A stretch of DNA of 64,000 bases from Bacteroidales bacterium. GTDB lineage: Bacteria; Bacteroidota; Bacteroidia; Bacteroidales; WCHB1-69. Positions 43,351 through 53,143 of the stretch are shown here, one piece after another. How positions within the stretch are numbered: position 1 is the first letter of the stretch; each line of letters opens with the position of its first letter. Below the pieces are notes generated by a model. That model ran no database searches, had not been told where the DNA came from, and saw nothing but the letters and a program-made list of their open reading frames with translations. Both the position numbers and the translations under genes were made by a program. The DNA lies in NCBI GenBank assembly GCA_016290295.1, contig JAEETJ010000007.1, positions 1 to 64,000 on the forward strand, in the 5' to 3' direction.

Positions 43351-44470
43351 CAAATACGTTTGTATTCGCAATCTTGCATTGTTAGTTATTACATGCAACA
43401 TGCTCTATTGGGTGTTCCCATTTCCACCTATTATTTGGCGTGTTGGTCTTATTTTATTGTCATTATATGTGTTATTTCTTGAAAAAAGTAAGTTTTTGCC
43501 ATGTGAAATCACTGTCTTGGTTTTTTCGGCATTCAATCTTTTTCATTTTTTCATCAGTTATTTATGGCAAAATCCATCCACCACACAAATAGGTGATATT
43601 CTGTGTGCAATGCTATCGTTAAGTATATTTGTTTGTTTATCTCAAAAACGAGTAATGACAGACCTTCTTTTTACTGTTGTGGGGATAATTCTTTTAGCTT
43701 GTGCTATTTTGAATTATTATCATTTCCAAAGCGAGATGTTGTCCCAGAAGACTGATGATATTGTAAATATAACTAACAATGCGACAGAGTCTTTTTTAAT
43801 GTTGCTTCCCATGTTGTTTCTGTTAAAAAATAACATTCAAAAATGGATATCATTGTTCGTTTGTATCTTTTTTTTGGTTATGGGTGCAAAAAGGGGAAAT
43901 ATAATTGCTGCCATGATTCCGATAGGGCTGTTTGTGTATGGCATGTTGAGAAACAGTCGTCATTCAGCAAAAAAAATTCTTTTCGTTTTGGTTCTGGTTG
44001 CTGGATTCATTTTTTTTACATATCGTTGGGTGGTAACAAATGACTATCTGATGTATCGTGTTGAACAAACAATAACAGGCGATAGTTCTGGACGAGACGT
44101 TCTATATTTTGGTGCTTGGCACTCGTGGTTTGATTCCAATAATATTATAATATATTTGTTCGGGTATGGCTTTGATGGTACCAGGCATCAGTCTTTAACC
44201 TATTATCGCCCTGCTCATAATGATTGGTTAGAAGTGCTGGTTGATTATGGACTGGTGGGAATAATATTGTACATATGTGTGTTTGTGACTTTGGTAAAAC
44301 AAATCAAAAAGACACAGTCTGTTTATATGAAATTGTTGTTGTTGTCAGTTTCTTCCATTTGGTTTTTTAAATCTCTATATTCTATGGGTTTTTTGTCAGA
44401 ATCATTGTCGGTTCTAATGATTAGTATGGGAACTGCATTGGGTAATTATAAAGTGGAGGAAAAAGCATGA
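43343..44470 (+). CDS. O-antigen ligase / Wzy-type polymerase-like membrane protein
   Basis: A 375-residue protein with about ten membrane helices. The periplasmic loop near residues 235-295 (RVEQTITGDSSGRDVLYFGA, YYRPAHNDWLEVLVDYGLVG) carries the Wzy_C/WaaL hallmark H-N-x-x-L-E-x-L-x-x-x-G. It is the only polymerase candidate in the locus, so it probably polymerises the repeat unit. Confidence 0.85.
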   Translation: MLNKYVCIRNLALLVITCNMLYWVFPFPPIIWRVGLILLSLYVLFLEKSKFLPCEITVLVFSAFNLFHFFISYLWQNPSTTQIGDILCAMLSLSIFVCLSQKRVMTDLLFTVVGIILLACAILNYYHFQSEMLSQKTDDIVNITNNATESFLMLLPMLFLLKNNIQKWISLFVCIFFLVMGAKRGNIIAAMIPIGLFVYGMLRNSRHSAKKILFVLVLVAGFIFFTYRWVVTNDYLMYRVEQTITGDSSGRDVLYFGAWHSWFDSNNIIIYLFGYGFDGTRHQSLTYYRPAHNDWLEVLVDYGLVGIILYICVFVTLVKQIKKTQSVYMKLLLLSVSSIWFFKSLYSMGFLSESLSVLMISMGTALGNYKVEEKA

Positions 44471-45561
44471 TGAAACGCATCCTTTTTCTTGCCGCCGATC
44501 TTTGTTCTGGAGGTGCTGAGCGACAAATGGTTACGGTCGCTTGTTTGCTGAAAAGTAAGGGCTATGATGTAATGTTTTATTGTTACGACAAAGCCGATTT
44601 CTATGCTGATACATTAAATAACGCCGACATTCCCATAGTGTGGGACTTGGAACCCTCCAATTACTTAAAAAGACTATTTAAAGTTAGAAAATTTATTCGA
44701 AAAGGGCGTTTTGATTCTGTGATATCCTTTTTGCCTACGTGTAATTTTTTAAATAATGTAGCGGCAATAGGTAAAAAGAGATGGAAAGTAATTACAGGGG
44801 AAAGAAGTTCTCGCGAATCGACATTCACTTCAAAACGAGGCAAGTTTTTCGGTTGGTTGCAGAGGTATTCTGATTCTATTGTGTGTAATTCACAGAATGC
44901 GTGCAACATGTGGAAGAATAACTATCCGAAGTATACAGAAAAACTGAAAGTGATTTATAATTGTGCCCAAATGAGCGACATACAATCTGTATATGTGCCT
45001 AAAAAAGATGGGAAGTTACATATTGTTGTTGCGGCAACCTACCAATATTTGAAAAACCCATTAGGTTTGGTTGAGGCTTTGTCTTTGATGTCTGATGAAG
45101 AAAGAAATCGGATAGTTGTTGATTGGTATGGCCGAAAGGAAATGTCAAGAGGAGACTCACGGGCATTCGATGAAACAGCCAAAGCCGTTGAAAAAAATGG
45201 ATTTCAAGAAGTTTTTAGACTTCATTCCGATACAAAAGAAATTTCTGACAAAATGAACCAAGCCGATGCTGTGATGTTGTTAAGTGAATTTGAAGGTTTG
45301 CCCAATGTGATATGTGAGGGTATGACGATAGGGAAGCCTATAATAATGACTAAGGTGTCCGATTATCAAATTCTGGTCGATGAGAGCAATGGATTTCTTT
45401 GCGATTGGAATAGGCCAGAAAGCATAAAAGAGACCATTTTGAAAATGGCCGCACTTTCAAAAGACCAACTCCAAACTATGGGTCAACATTCAAAAGAAAA
45501 AGCGTCAATTCTTTTCTCTAAAGATGCCATTTCTCAAAATTGGGAGGCAATAATCAAATAA
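44467..45561 (+). CDS. Glycosyltransferase family 4
   Basis: GT-B fold enzyme. LAADLCSGGAERQMVTVACL is the acceptor-side glycine-rich motif; the donor side has HIVVAATYQYLKNPLGLVEAL and SEFEGLPNVICEGMTIGKP, the EGxPN(V/A) motif of GT4. Acts in the cytoplasm on the lipid-linked intermediate. Its 364 residues are a full length. Start overlaps the polymerase gene by four bases. Confidence 0.88.
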   Translation: MMKRILFLAADLCSGGAERQMVTVACLLKSKGYDVMFYCYDKADFYADTLNNADIPIVWDLEPSNYLKRLFKVRKFIRKGRFDSVISFLPTCNFLNNVAAIGKKRWKVITGERSSRESTFTSKRGKFFGWLQRYSDSIVCNSQNACNMWKNNYPKYTEKLKVIYNCAQMSDIQSVYVPKKDGKLHIVVAATYQYLKNPLGLVEALSLMSDEERNRIVVDWYGRKEMSRGDSRAFDETAKAVEKNGFQEVFRLHSDTKEISDKMNQADAVMLLSEFEGLPNVICEGMTIGKPIIMTKVSDYQILVDESNGFLCDWNRPESIKETILKMAALSKDQLQTMGQHSKEKASILFSKDAISQNWEAIIK

Positions 45562-45563
45562 GC

Positions 45564-46613
45564 ATGAAAAGCAAAAACACCCTAATACTCATAGGTGGCA
45601 TCCACATCAACCATAAACCCACTTGTGGCGAAACGATGAAGAACCAGCTTTTCTTGAAAAGGTTCAATGAACTTTTCGAGAAGGTGATACCTGTTGACAC
45701 ATATCAATGGCAAAAGCATCCTTGGTGCTTGCTGAAATTGTTTTTTGTGTTGTTACTCAATCCAAAAGCTAAAGTAATCATTTCAGGGAGTAGATCATCT
45801 AGGTTCTTGATCAAATTTTTATATAGATTTCCTATTAATAAGCATGTCTATTTTTGGGTTGTAGGTGGTGACTTGCCCATTGCAGTAAGGAAAGGGTTGT
45901 TTAATACTAAGGCCTTGAATAGTTTAGTGTTTCTTCCTGTTCAAGGACAATCTATGGTTAAGGAATTGAATGAGCTTGGTGTTACGAATGCCGTTTTCGT
46001 TCCTAATTCAAAACCTATAACTTATCATCCTATAATCAAGCAACATGAAGCACAAACACCTTATCGTTTCGTATTTTTATCTAGGATTCATCCTGACAAA
46101 GGCTTTAAGGAGATAACCGAAGCTACCAATATGCTGGATGCTGATGGTTTTAAAGGCAACTATTTTATTGATTTTTATGGTTCAAAAGCACCTGAATACG
46201 CTATGGAGTTTGATACATTGATAGCTCAGAAAGAAGCATGGAGCTATAATGGATATATGGATTTGACTACCGATGCAGGATATGAACTATTGTCGTCATA
46301 CGATATGATGCTTTTCCCTACTTATTGGAGGGGTGAAGGCTTCCCGGGTGTTGTACTTGACGCTAATATTGCAGGTGTTCCCATTATTGCTTCCGACTGG
46401 AATCTAAACACAGAAGTAATCGAACATAACCGTACGGGTATCATTATCCCAACACACGATTCATCGGCATTGTATGAAGCAATGAAAAAAGTCATTACAG
46501 GAGAAATTGATTTATTTGCAATGAAAAACACTTGTGCCGAACATGTGCAGCAATATGATTTCAGGAGAGTTCTGTCTGAGGAATTGATGAAAAAACTAAA
46601 TTTGTATGAGTAA
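45564..46613 (+). CDS. Glycosyltransferase family 4
   Basis: GT-B fold of 349 residues. GGIHINHKPTCGETMKNQLF is a typical GT4 start; the donor side has FLSRIHPDKGFKEITEA and LFPTYWRGEGFPGVVLDANI then AGVPIIASDW. The ATG at 45564 is chosen (MKSKNTLILIGG), two bases after the upstream stop, because earlier in-frame codons overlap the previous gene. Ends with an eight-base overlap into the ATP-grasp gene. Confidence 0.87.
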   Translation: MKSKNTLILIGGIHINHKPTCGETMKNQLFLKRFNELFEKVIPVDTYQWQKHPWCLLKLFFVLLLNPKAKVIISGSRSSRFLIKFLYRFPINKHVYFWVVGGDLPIAVRKGLFNTKALNSLVFLPVQGQSMVKELNELGVTNAVFVPNSKPITYHPIIKQHEAQTPYRFVFLSRIHPDKGFKEITEATNMLDADGFKGNYFIDFYGSKAPEYAMEFDTLIAQKEAWSYNGYMDLTTDAGYELLSSYDMMLFPTYWRGEGFPGVVLDANIAGVPIIASDWNLNTEVIEHNRTGIIIPTHDSSALYEAMKKVITGEIDLFAMKNTCAEHVQQYDFRRVLSEELMKKLNLYE

Positions 46614-47679
46614 ACTATTATCCTTGTATGATGGTCTTTCCAACTGGCGAGTCAAATTACCACGGTTATTGGACGCTCGTAAAGAGATGCGGATGAAGAG
46701 GGGACAATTGGATCTTTCCAAACCAACCAAGGATAAGTTGTTGTTTATTAATGAGTATTGGGGTGGGTTAAGGGTTGATAAAAAGTATTTTAGCCTTTAT
46801 AACACATACAATGAAAGGTTTGATCCAAGGTATGTTCCAGATGATTTGTATTATGGCACCATTGACCCCTATTTCAATCGTGCGTTGGATTGTGCAGCAA
46901 TAGACGATAAAAACCTTTATGACTTGTATTTTCCAGATGCTCTGCAACCTTTGACGGTGGCTCGAAAAGTCAATGGCATTTATCAAGACAAAAGCTATCG
47001 GTTGATTGATGAGGGAGAAATTACCAAAAGATGTGCAGAAGCAAAATGTGTTGTGTTGAAAAAAGCCGTAGGATCTGACGGAGGTCATGGTATCGCATTT
47101 TGGGAAGTGGCAGAAGGCGTTGAAAAACTTAAACAGGAATTGCAGAAATTGGGTGATAATGTTGTGATTCAAGAAGTCATACACCAACATGAAAATATTG
47201 CAAAACTACACCCACAAAGTGTCAATTCCATCCGTATTTTGACCTTGAACTGGAAAAATGAAATCTATGTACTGTCGTCCATTATTCGAATGGGAGCAAA
47301 TGGTAACAATGTAGATAACGGCCACTCGGGTGGCGTATTTGCAGGAATTGATAATACAGGCAGATTGAAGGATTCTGCTTTCACATACATGACAGGGAAG
47401 AGGTTCTTGAACGAGCATCCAACCACACATACTGTTTTTTCCGAGTGTGTCATTCCTAACTTTGACCAATGTAAAGCAATGGTTAAACAGTTGGCGCCAA
47501 GATTAGGGAGAATATCAAGGCTTACATCGTGGGATTTGTCGGTAAACGAAAAAGGAGAGCCTTTGCTTATCGAAGTGAATTTGGCGTATGGCGGGTTGTT
47601 TTTTCATCAGATAACAAATGGTCCCGTGTTTGGCGATTTGACTAAAGAAATCATCCAAGAAGTTTTAATGAAAAAATAA
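46606..47679 (+). CDS. Sugar-transfer associated ATP-grasp protein (copy 1)
   Basis: Matches the ATPgrasp_ST type found in glycan loci. CVVLKKAVGSDGGHGIAFWE binds the nucleotide; VIQEVIHQHENIAKLHPQSV and NSIRILTLNW are signature; DNGHSGGVFAGIDNTG and WDLSVNEKGEPLLIEVNLAY complete the metal site. The N-terminal ~100 residues are unassigned. Likely forms an amide or ester on a sugar, reaction unknown. Abuts copy 2 with a one-base overlap. Confidence 0.85.
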   Translation: MSKLLSLYDGLSNWRVKLPRLLDARKEMRMKRGQLDLSKPTKDKLLFINEYWGGLRVDKKYFSLYNTYNERFDPRYVPDDLYYGTIDPYFNRALDCAAIDDKNLYDLYFPDALQPLTVARKVNGIYQDKSYRLIDEGEITKRCAEAKCVVLKKAVGSDGGHGIAFWEVAEGVEKLKQELQKLGDNVVIQEVIHQHENIAKLHPQSVNSIRILTLNWKNEIYVLSSIIRMGANGNNVDNGHSGGVFAGIDNTGRLKDSAFTYMTGKRFLNEHPTTHTVFSECVIPNFDQCKAMVKQLAPRLGRISRLTSWDLSVNEKGEPLLIEVNLAYGGLFFHQITNGPVFGDLTKEIIQEVLMKK

Positions 47680-48788
47680 TGGACAAAGAACATCTTCGTA
47701 GAGCAGTATTAAAAATCTTTAAGAAAAGCAAGTTGATTTTCAACGGCTTGGAATGGTTGACAGGACGGAAGGACATTCGTGTTCAAGAGGAGATTCATCC
47801 TAAAGAATCCCTAAAAGATACACTTCAAATCAAGAAAGAAAAGCAATTGGTCAAGCGATATTGGCGTTGTGGGACTTTCCATTATTGGCGTTATGGCTTG
47901 CCGTATATGCAATTGTCCGAAGAAGAACTGTTGGATTATGTTCCGACTTTTTACCACCATAAAAAATTGGAGAAAGACCATGCGGGAATTGATACGGTGT
48001 TTTATGGTGACAAATTGAATCAAGCTTTGTTATTCAAAGAAAGAGATATACCAACTGGTGAAGTGGTTGCTTATAACCAAGGGAAAAAATGGTATGACTT
48101 TTTAAACAATCATGAAATAGATATTGTTTCAGTGATAGAAAACACTTTGCAGGATGGTAAGGGGAAGTTGTTTCTCAAGCCTGCTGGCGGTCAGGGAGGT
48201 TTTGGGATTTTTGTTTTAAAATACGAGGGCAACTCTTTGTTAGTTAATGGTGAAAAGAAATACTTGATTGATTTTATTCAAAAGCTGCCCAATACGACAT
48301 TCATCCTTCAAAAGGGAATTGTCCAATCACAACAGATGATGGATATTAATCCAAGTAGCGTGAACACATTGCGGGTGGTGGTGCAAAAAGAAGGCGATTT
48401 GATGAAGATGAAAACATGTATAATTCGCATGGGTCGTAAAGGGAAGGAAGTGGACAATAGTGCGCAAGGTGGTGTGTCGGTAAAAGTGGATACGATGACT
48501 GGGCAGGTGGCACCCACAGCCACGGCTGAACATGGTGGCGGCATCATGACAAGCCACCCCGATACAGGGAAATCTTTTGGAGACATCACCATAGAAAAGT
48601 GGCCAAAACTGAAAGCTCAAATAGAATCTATCGGAACGAAACTGATTGACTTTAAAAACATAGCACTTGACATCGCCGTAACCGACGAAGGTGCAAAATT
48701 ATTAGAGTTTAATTTCCGCTATGGCATTGAACACCAGCAGTGTGTGTTGGGAGGGGTGAGAAGAGTATTGGGAATATGCCCACAATAG
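47679..48788 (+). CDS. Sugar-transfer associated ATP-grasp protein (copy 2)
   Basis: Paralog of the previous gene. FLKPAGGQGGFGIFVLKYEG is the nucleotide loop; FILQKGIVQSQQMMDINPSS and VNTLRVVVQKEG parallel SVNSIRIL in copy 1; DNSAQGGVSVKVDTMTGQ and ALDIAVTDEGAKLLEFNFRY end the catalytic core. At 369 residues it is a full-length family member. The identity of the pair is low enough that they probably have separate substrates. Confidence 0.85.
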   Translation: MDKEHLRRAVLKIFKKSKLIFNGLEWLTGRKDIRVQEEIHPKESLKDTLQIKKEKQLVKRYWRCGTFHYWRYGLPYMQLSEEELLDYVPTFYHHKKLEKDHAGIDTVFYGDKLNQALLFKERDIPTGEVVAYNQGKKWYDFLNNHEIDIVSVIENTLQDGKGKLFLKPAGGQGGFGIFVLKYEGNSLLVNGEKKYLIDFIQKLPNTTFILQKGIVQSQQMMDINPSSVNTLRVVVQKEGDLMKMKTCIIRMGRKGKEVDNSAQGGVSVKVDTMTGQVAPTATAEHGGGIMTSHPDTGKSFGDITIEKWPKLKAQIESIGTKLIDFKNIALDIAVTDEGAKLLEFNFRYGIEHQQCVLGGVRRVLGICPQ

Positions 48789-48835
48789 CAATTGCTAACA
48801 ACTGGTTTTTGCCAAAAAAGAAAAGATTATAGTAC

Positions 48836-49813
48836 ATGCACATTACTACTACAAAAGCCAAGCGCTTTTTATTTGCGCCAGTATTGAAAGTGGTGAGTTG
48901 GCTTACGCCTCGTTGCCCAAGGTTTATGGCAAAAGTCAGATATTATGCCCGTTTTCATAAGAAAATAGAATTGGAAAATCCGAAAGATTTGAATGAAAAA
49001 ATCCTTTGGTTGGCTATCAATACCGACACAAGGGAATGGTCGAGACTGGCTGACAAGTACTTGGTTCGCGACTATATCCATGAATGTGATTTGGATGACA
49101 TTTTGGTTCCTTTGTACGGTGTGTGGGATAAGGTGGAAGAGATAAATTTTGATGAACTGCCACAATCTTTCATAATGAAATCTACGAATGGAAGTTGCTC
49201 AAACATCATAATTAAAGATAAAAGTCAAATTTCAAAGGAGGAGTTTATAGTAAAAGTTAAGGATATTGAAGAGAAAAAAGTCTTGGTGACAGGGGTGGGT
49301 GATTTGCATTATTTGCGCAATAAGAGTCGAATCATAGCTGAAGGTTTGTTGGAAAATGACGAGGTGTCTGCAAAATATTCTGAAACCCTGATAGATTACA
49401 AAATTTGGGTGTTAAATGGTCGGGCAGAGTATATATGGGTATGCATGAACCGCTTTGTCCATAACAAGGACGGTGCCGAGGTGTTGACCTATGACCGTGA
49501 TTGGAATCCTCATCCTGAATACTCGGTTTGGTCAAACGATTTTTCACAGGCACAACCTATGCCCAAACCAGCCAAATTTGATGGTATGCTTGCGGTAGCT
49601 GAGAAATTATGTCAAGGTTTTCCAGTAGTTAGGTGCGACCTTTACAATTTGAATGGTAAAATTTATTTTGGCGAGATGACATTTACCTCTCTTGGAGGCA
49701 TGATGAATTTCTATACGTCTGAATTTTTAAGAATATGCGGTGACAAAATAGACCTTTCGTTGGCTTCAACTAATAACAAGTGGTCGTTCAAGGAACTAAA
49801 AAATGCAAAATAA
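48836..49813 (+). CDS. TupA-like ATP-grasp protein
   Basis: Matches the ATPgrasp_TupA type, named from teichuronopeptide synthesis, in which amino acids are attached to a glycan. Hallmarks are PKDLNEKILWLAINTDTREW, SRLADKYLVRDYIHECDLDD, and FIMKSTNGSCSNIIIKDKS; it ends with VVRCDLYNLNGKIYFGEMTF. At 325 residues it is slightly long. Stop overlaps the next gene by eleven bases. Confidence 0.87.
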   Translation: MHITTTKAKRFLFAPVLKVVSWLTPRCPRFMAKVRYYARFHKKIELENPKDLNEKILWLAINTDTREWSRLADKYLVRDYIHECDLDDILVPLYGVWDKVEEINFDELPQSFIMKSTNGSCSNIIIKDKSQISKEEFIVKVKDIEEKKVLVTGVGDLHYLRNKSRIIAEGLLENDEVSAKYSETLIDYKIWVLNGRAEYIWVCMNRFVHNKDGAEVLTYDRDWNPHPEYSVWSNDFSQAQPMPKPAKFDGMLAVAEKLCQGFPVVRCDLYNLNGKIYFGEMTFTSLGGMMNFYTSEFLRICGDKIDLSLASTNNKWSFKELKNAK

Positions 49814-50984
49814 AATCATCATTTGGGGTCGCGACAATTACAACACATTGGGACTGTTGCGTCAATTGTCGGGCGAAGGTAGGGTAATCTTCTTTCTGAT
49901 GTGGGGCAAGCCTATGGGTTGTGCTTCTGCGAGCAAGTTTTTTGGCGAGCATGAGGTTGTGGAGAACATGGAAGAGGGGTGTCAGTACCTGCTGTCGCAT
50001 TTCACAAATGAGTCGTTGAAACCTGTAATTTTTACCCCAAGTGATGAGATAATAGAGTTTATCGACCAACATCAAAACGAGCTACAGCAATATTTTATTT
50101 TGCCAGGCACTAAGGAACAAGGGTTACTGACAAAGATTGACGACAAAAACACTATGTCGCAACTGGCAGCTCGGCTTGGATTCTTGGTGCCGACTTCAAG
50201 AATATGCAAGTGGGACTCGGACATCAGTGACGTGCAATACCCGTGCATATTAAAACCAGCGCATACAACGATGGGACATCATAATGAATTTAAGTTCATG
50301 ATTTGTGAAGATGAGAAGGCTCTGCGGAAGGTGTTGAGATATGTGCGGCACGGATCGGAATTTATTCTTCAGCAGTATATTTCAAAAGAAAGTGTTGCTT
50401 TGGTTTATGGAGCAAGAATGAGAGACGGTGATGTAAAGATTGCTGGTGTTTTGGTTAAAGACAGGTTCATTGCTTGCGGTGACGGGTCACATGGCTGTAT
50501 TACATCAAAATATCCCGCTGGAATCGAAGAAAGCAAAATAAGCATGTTTTTAAAAGAAATAGATTATTGCGGCTTATTCAGCTTTGAATATGGGCTTTAT
50601 GACAGAAAAGCCTATTTTTTTGAAATGAACTTAAGAAACGATGGTACTTCGCATTTTTTTTATCAGGCAGGTGCAAATATTCCACTAGCATGGTATAAGA
50701 GTATGATTGGCGAGGATTACGCATCAGTCAACACCATTGTTACAGACGAATTATGGTATATTGATGAGATTTGTGATGTGGCCAATGTCTGGAATGGGAC
50801 TATTTCACGCAAACAATGGAAAAAAGAGAAAGCCGAAGCAACGGTTTTCAAGTATTATGTATCTGATGACGAGAAGCCATGGAAAAGCATGAAACGCCAC
50901 CGAATGAAAAAAATATTGCAGGACACAATTGTGAAAAAATATCGTCTTTACATCTTTTGGATGATGGACAAACTGAAACACTGA
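49803..50984 (+). CDS. ATP-grasp ligase-like protein
   Basis: A 393-residue ATP-grasp protein resembling carboxylate-amine ligases. The pre-ATP domain has IIWGRDNYNTLGLLRQLSGE; the ATP-binding part has YPCILKPAHTTMGHHNEFKF and SEFILQQYISKESVALVYGA; metal site in FSFEYGLYDRKAYFFEMNLR then NDGTSHFF. Similar proteins are called D-aspartate-ligase-like, but the substrate here is not known. It starts inside the TupA-like gene. Confidence 0.82.
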   Translation: MQNKIIIWGRDNYNTLGLLRQLSGEGRVIFFLMWGKPMGCASASKFFGEHEVVENMEEGCQYLLSHFTNESLKPVIFTPSDEIIEFIDQHQNELQQYFILPGTKEQGLLTKIDDKNTMSQLAARLGFLVPTSRICKWDSDISDVQYPCILKPAHTTMGHHNEFKFMICEDEKALRKVLRYVRHGSEFILQQYISKESVALVYGARMRDGDVKIAGVLVKDRFIACGDGSHGCITSKYPAGIEESKISMFLKEIDYCGLFSFEYGLYDRKAYFFEMNLRNDGTSHFFYQAGANIPLAWYKSMIGEDYASVNTIVTDELWYIDEICDVANVWNGTISRKQWKKEKAEATVFKYYVSDDEKPWKSMKRHRMKKILQDTIVKKYRLYIFWMMDKLKH

Positions 50985-50985
50985 T

Positions 50986-51708
50986 ATGAGTGTAGTCTTA
51001 ATGTACCACGACATTGTCACCACAACCGACAAGTCAAGTGGTTTTCAAAATAAAAACGCTTTCCAATACAAGGTAGAGGAATCTGCCTTTGAGGAGCAAA
51101 TAAAAGCACTTCGAGGCAAGGATTTGGTCTTTACCTTCGATGATGGCGGCGAGTCATTCTACACCAAGGCCGCATCTATATTGGAAAAATACGGGGTCAG
51201 AGGTTTATTTTTTATAAGCACTAAGTACATAGACACACCGGGATTTCTTACTACAGAACAGGTAAAAGTTTTGGCTGACAAGGGGCATATCATCGGCTCA
51301 CATTCGCATTCTCATCCGGAAATTTTCACCAAACTATCAAAAGAAGAGGTTCGTGAAGAATGGCGGAAGTCGTATGAGATACTGAAAGACATATTAGAAG
51401 AGAAAGACTTGCCTATGTCCATCCCTAATGGCTATGCTTCAAAAATCATTATGGAGGAAGCCATCAAATGTGGGTTCTCGGACATTTACACCTCCCAGCC
51501 CACCACGAAAACCAAATTATTCCAAAAACACAATGTCATTGGCCGTTATGTGGTGCACGACAACATGACCACAGAGGATGTGTTAAGAATTGTGAACAGC
51601 AAAGGTTGTAGATTGAAAATGGCCTTGAAGTGGCATTTTTTGAATGTGGTGAAGGGGGTGCTGGGGGAGTCGTATGAAACTATTAAAGCACACGTATTGT
51701 ATCATTAA
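50986..51708 (+). CDS. Polysaccharide deacetylase (NodB domain)
   Basis: A metal-dependent carbohydrate esterase 4-type enzyme. Motif 1 is TFDDGG with D52 and D53; motif 2 is HSHSH at 106-110; a motif-3-like region is SIPNGYASKIIMEEAIKCG. It probably de-N-acetylates a sugar, which would free an amine for the ATP-grasp ligases encoded just before it. No signal peptide is seen, so it would act on a cytoplasmic intermediate. Starts one base after the upstream stop. Confidence 0.87.
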   Translation: MSVVLMYHDIVTTTDKSSGFQNKNAFQYKVEESAFEEQIKALRGKDLVFTFDDGGESFYTKAASILEKYGVRGLFFISTKYIDTPGFLTTEQVKVLADKGHIIGSHSHSHPEIFTKLSKEEVREEWRKSYEILKDILEEKDLPMSIPNGYASKIIMEEAIKCGFSDIYTSQPTTKTKLFQKHNVIGRYVVHDNMTTEDVLRIVNSKGCRLKMALKWHFLNVVKGVLGESYETIKAHVLYH

Positions 51709-51726
51709 TAAATTCTACTTTTTTTT

Positions 51727-52785
51727 ATGACTATAAAATTCATAACAAATCCTTCTGCTGTTTATCCTCCATCTGGGGGTGTCAGAATGTTTATCCCTGT
51801 GCTAAAGAAATTACTGGAAAGAGAGCATAAATATAAACATAATCCAAAATGGGCCAATAAGAATGCGTATTTTAAGGCATATAAATCTTTTTTGGAGTGG
51901 GTGATACAATATGTTGACAGTGAGATAGGGACAGCTAAGAAATATAACATGGATCAGTTGATTAGTGTGGTGTATAATACAAAGAAAATATCAAAAGCAC
52001 AGAGTGTTCGTCAGCTAGATTTTTATTTGTATTTATGCAAGCGGTATGCGGAAAAGTTGAAAAGTCAAGCAATTGTTAAATGCGTTCCTAACTATGTTAA
52101 ATCAGCATGGCTTTTCATGTATGATGTTGAAGAATTGATTTCTCTATATGAGTTCTATAAAAAGAAATCCACTTTGGTTTTCCCATCACCCACTTTGGGA
52201 GTTAGAGGTCCAATAACTCCGAAGGATTTAAAGTTTGCTGTTAACGAACTCACGTATTTACCCGAGATTGAAAAGGTTGAATCGTTGGATTTCCGTAATA
52301 TTCAACCTTGTTCAATAATGATTATTAGACAAGCCATAGAGCTGCTTGGAAAGAATCTAATAGGTTATCAAAGTATAACAGATGCAAATGGAGGGGTTGT
52401 TAAACAAATGACACAAATTGCTTGGTCATTTTTGAAAGATAATATGGGGAAATCTTCGTGGACAATTACATTGCCCATACAACTTTCAAATATCGTGAAA
52501 ATTAATAAGTGGGCCAATGATTATGTCCATAATCCATGGGTAAATAAAAGTTATATTCGCGCCTTTGGATTGGAAGTGTTATGGGAATTAATGAGACCTC
52601 CAAAAACAGGAATTAAATGCTACGACGGAAAGTTGCATACATCGACCTTATTTGGCGATTTTCGGATACAAGGCTACAATCAATTGAAACAAGATTTTAG
52701 CAATTATGTAATGTCAAAAAAAGCCAGAGCAGCAATAAACTGGTTACCTATTAATAAGGTTGGTGCGTATATAATCACTTTGTAA
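51727..52785 (+). CDS. Unrecognised 352-residue protein
   Basis: I do not recognise this protein. It begins MTIKFITNPSAVYPPSGGVR and is rich in Lys, Tyr and Ile, with low GC unlike the deacetylase gene before it. No signal peptide, membrane helix or known catalytic motif is evident; a basic helical middle part and SYIRAFGLEVLWELMRPPKT near residue 275 stand out. It is not a glycosyltransferase by any motif I can see. It sits directly before a PIN-domain pair and may belong to the same mobile insert. Confidence 0.6.
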   Translation: MTIKFITNPSAVYPPSGGVRMFIPVLKKLLEREHKYKHNPKWANKNAYFKAYKSFLEWVIQYVDSEIGTAKKYNMDQLISVVYNTKKISKAQSVRQLDFYLYLCKRYAEKLKSQAIVKCVPNYVKSAWLFMYDVEELISLYEFYKKKSTLVFPSPTLGVRGPITPKDLKFAVNELTYLPEIEKVESLDFRNIQPCSIMIIRQAIELLGKNLIGYQSITDANGGVVKQMTQIAWSFLKDNMGKSSWTITLPIQLSNIVKINKWANDYVHNPWVNKSYIRAFGLEVLWELMRPPKTGIKCYDGKLHTSTLFGDFRIQGYNQLKQDFSNYVMSKKARAAINWLPINKVGAYIITL

Positions 52786-52807
52786 TAATGAATGAAAATA
52801 ACATATT

Positions 52808-53143
52808 ATGAAAAAAGCTATTTGGTTATCGTACGATTTAGGAATTGGCGGTGATTACGACCATCTTTATGAGTGGTTGGATAATCACAATGCCATTGAA
52901 TGTGGAGACAGTGTTGCGTTCTTCAAGATGGATTTCCCAAGCAACGCTACTGATAAAGAAATTATCGAAAAACTCAAAAAAGAGATAAAACAGAATATAA
53001 ATATTGAGCCTAAGAGAAGTAGAATATACTGTATTCGAAGAGATTCTGACAGTTTAAGAGGGTCGTTTCTTTTCGGCTCAAGAAAAGGAAATCCTTGGGA
53101 CGGTTATGGATCAAAAGATACATTTGACGACGTAGATGGTTAA
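52808..53143 (+). CDS. Small protein upstream of PIN toxin, putative antitoxin
   Basis: A 111-residue protein of unknown family: MKKAIWLSYDLGIGGDYDHL, with a possible alpha/beta ferredoxin-like fold, and SRIYCIRRDSDSLRGSFLFG later. The stop overlaps the PIN gene start by eight bases, the arrangement usual for toxin-antitoxin pairs. No DNA-binding motif is seen. Antitoxin function is inferred only from position. Confidence 0.6.
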   Translation: MKKAIWLSYDLGIGGDYDHLYEWLDNHNAIECGDSVAFFKMDFPSNATDKEIIEKLKKEIKQNINIEPKRSRIYCIRRDSDSLRGSFLFGSRKGNPWDGYGSKDTFDDVDG

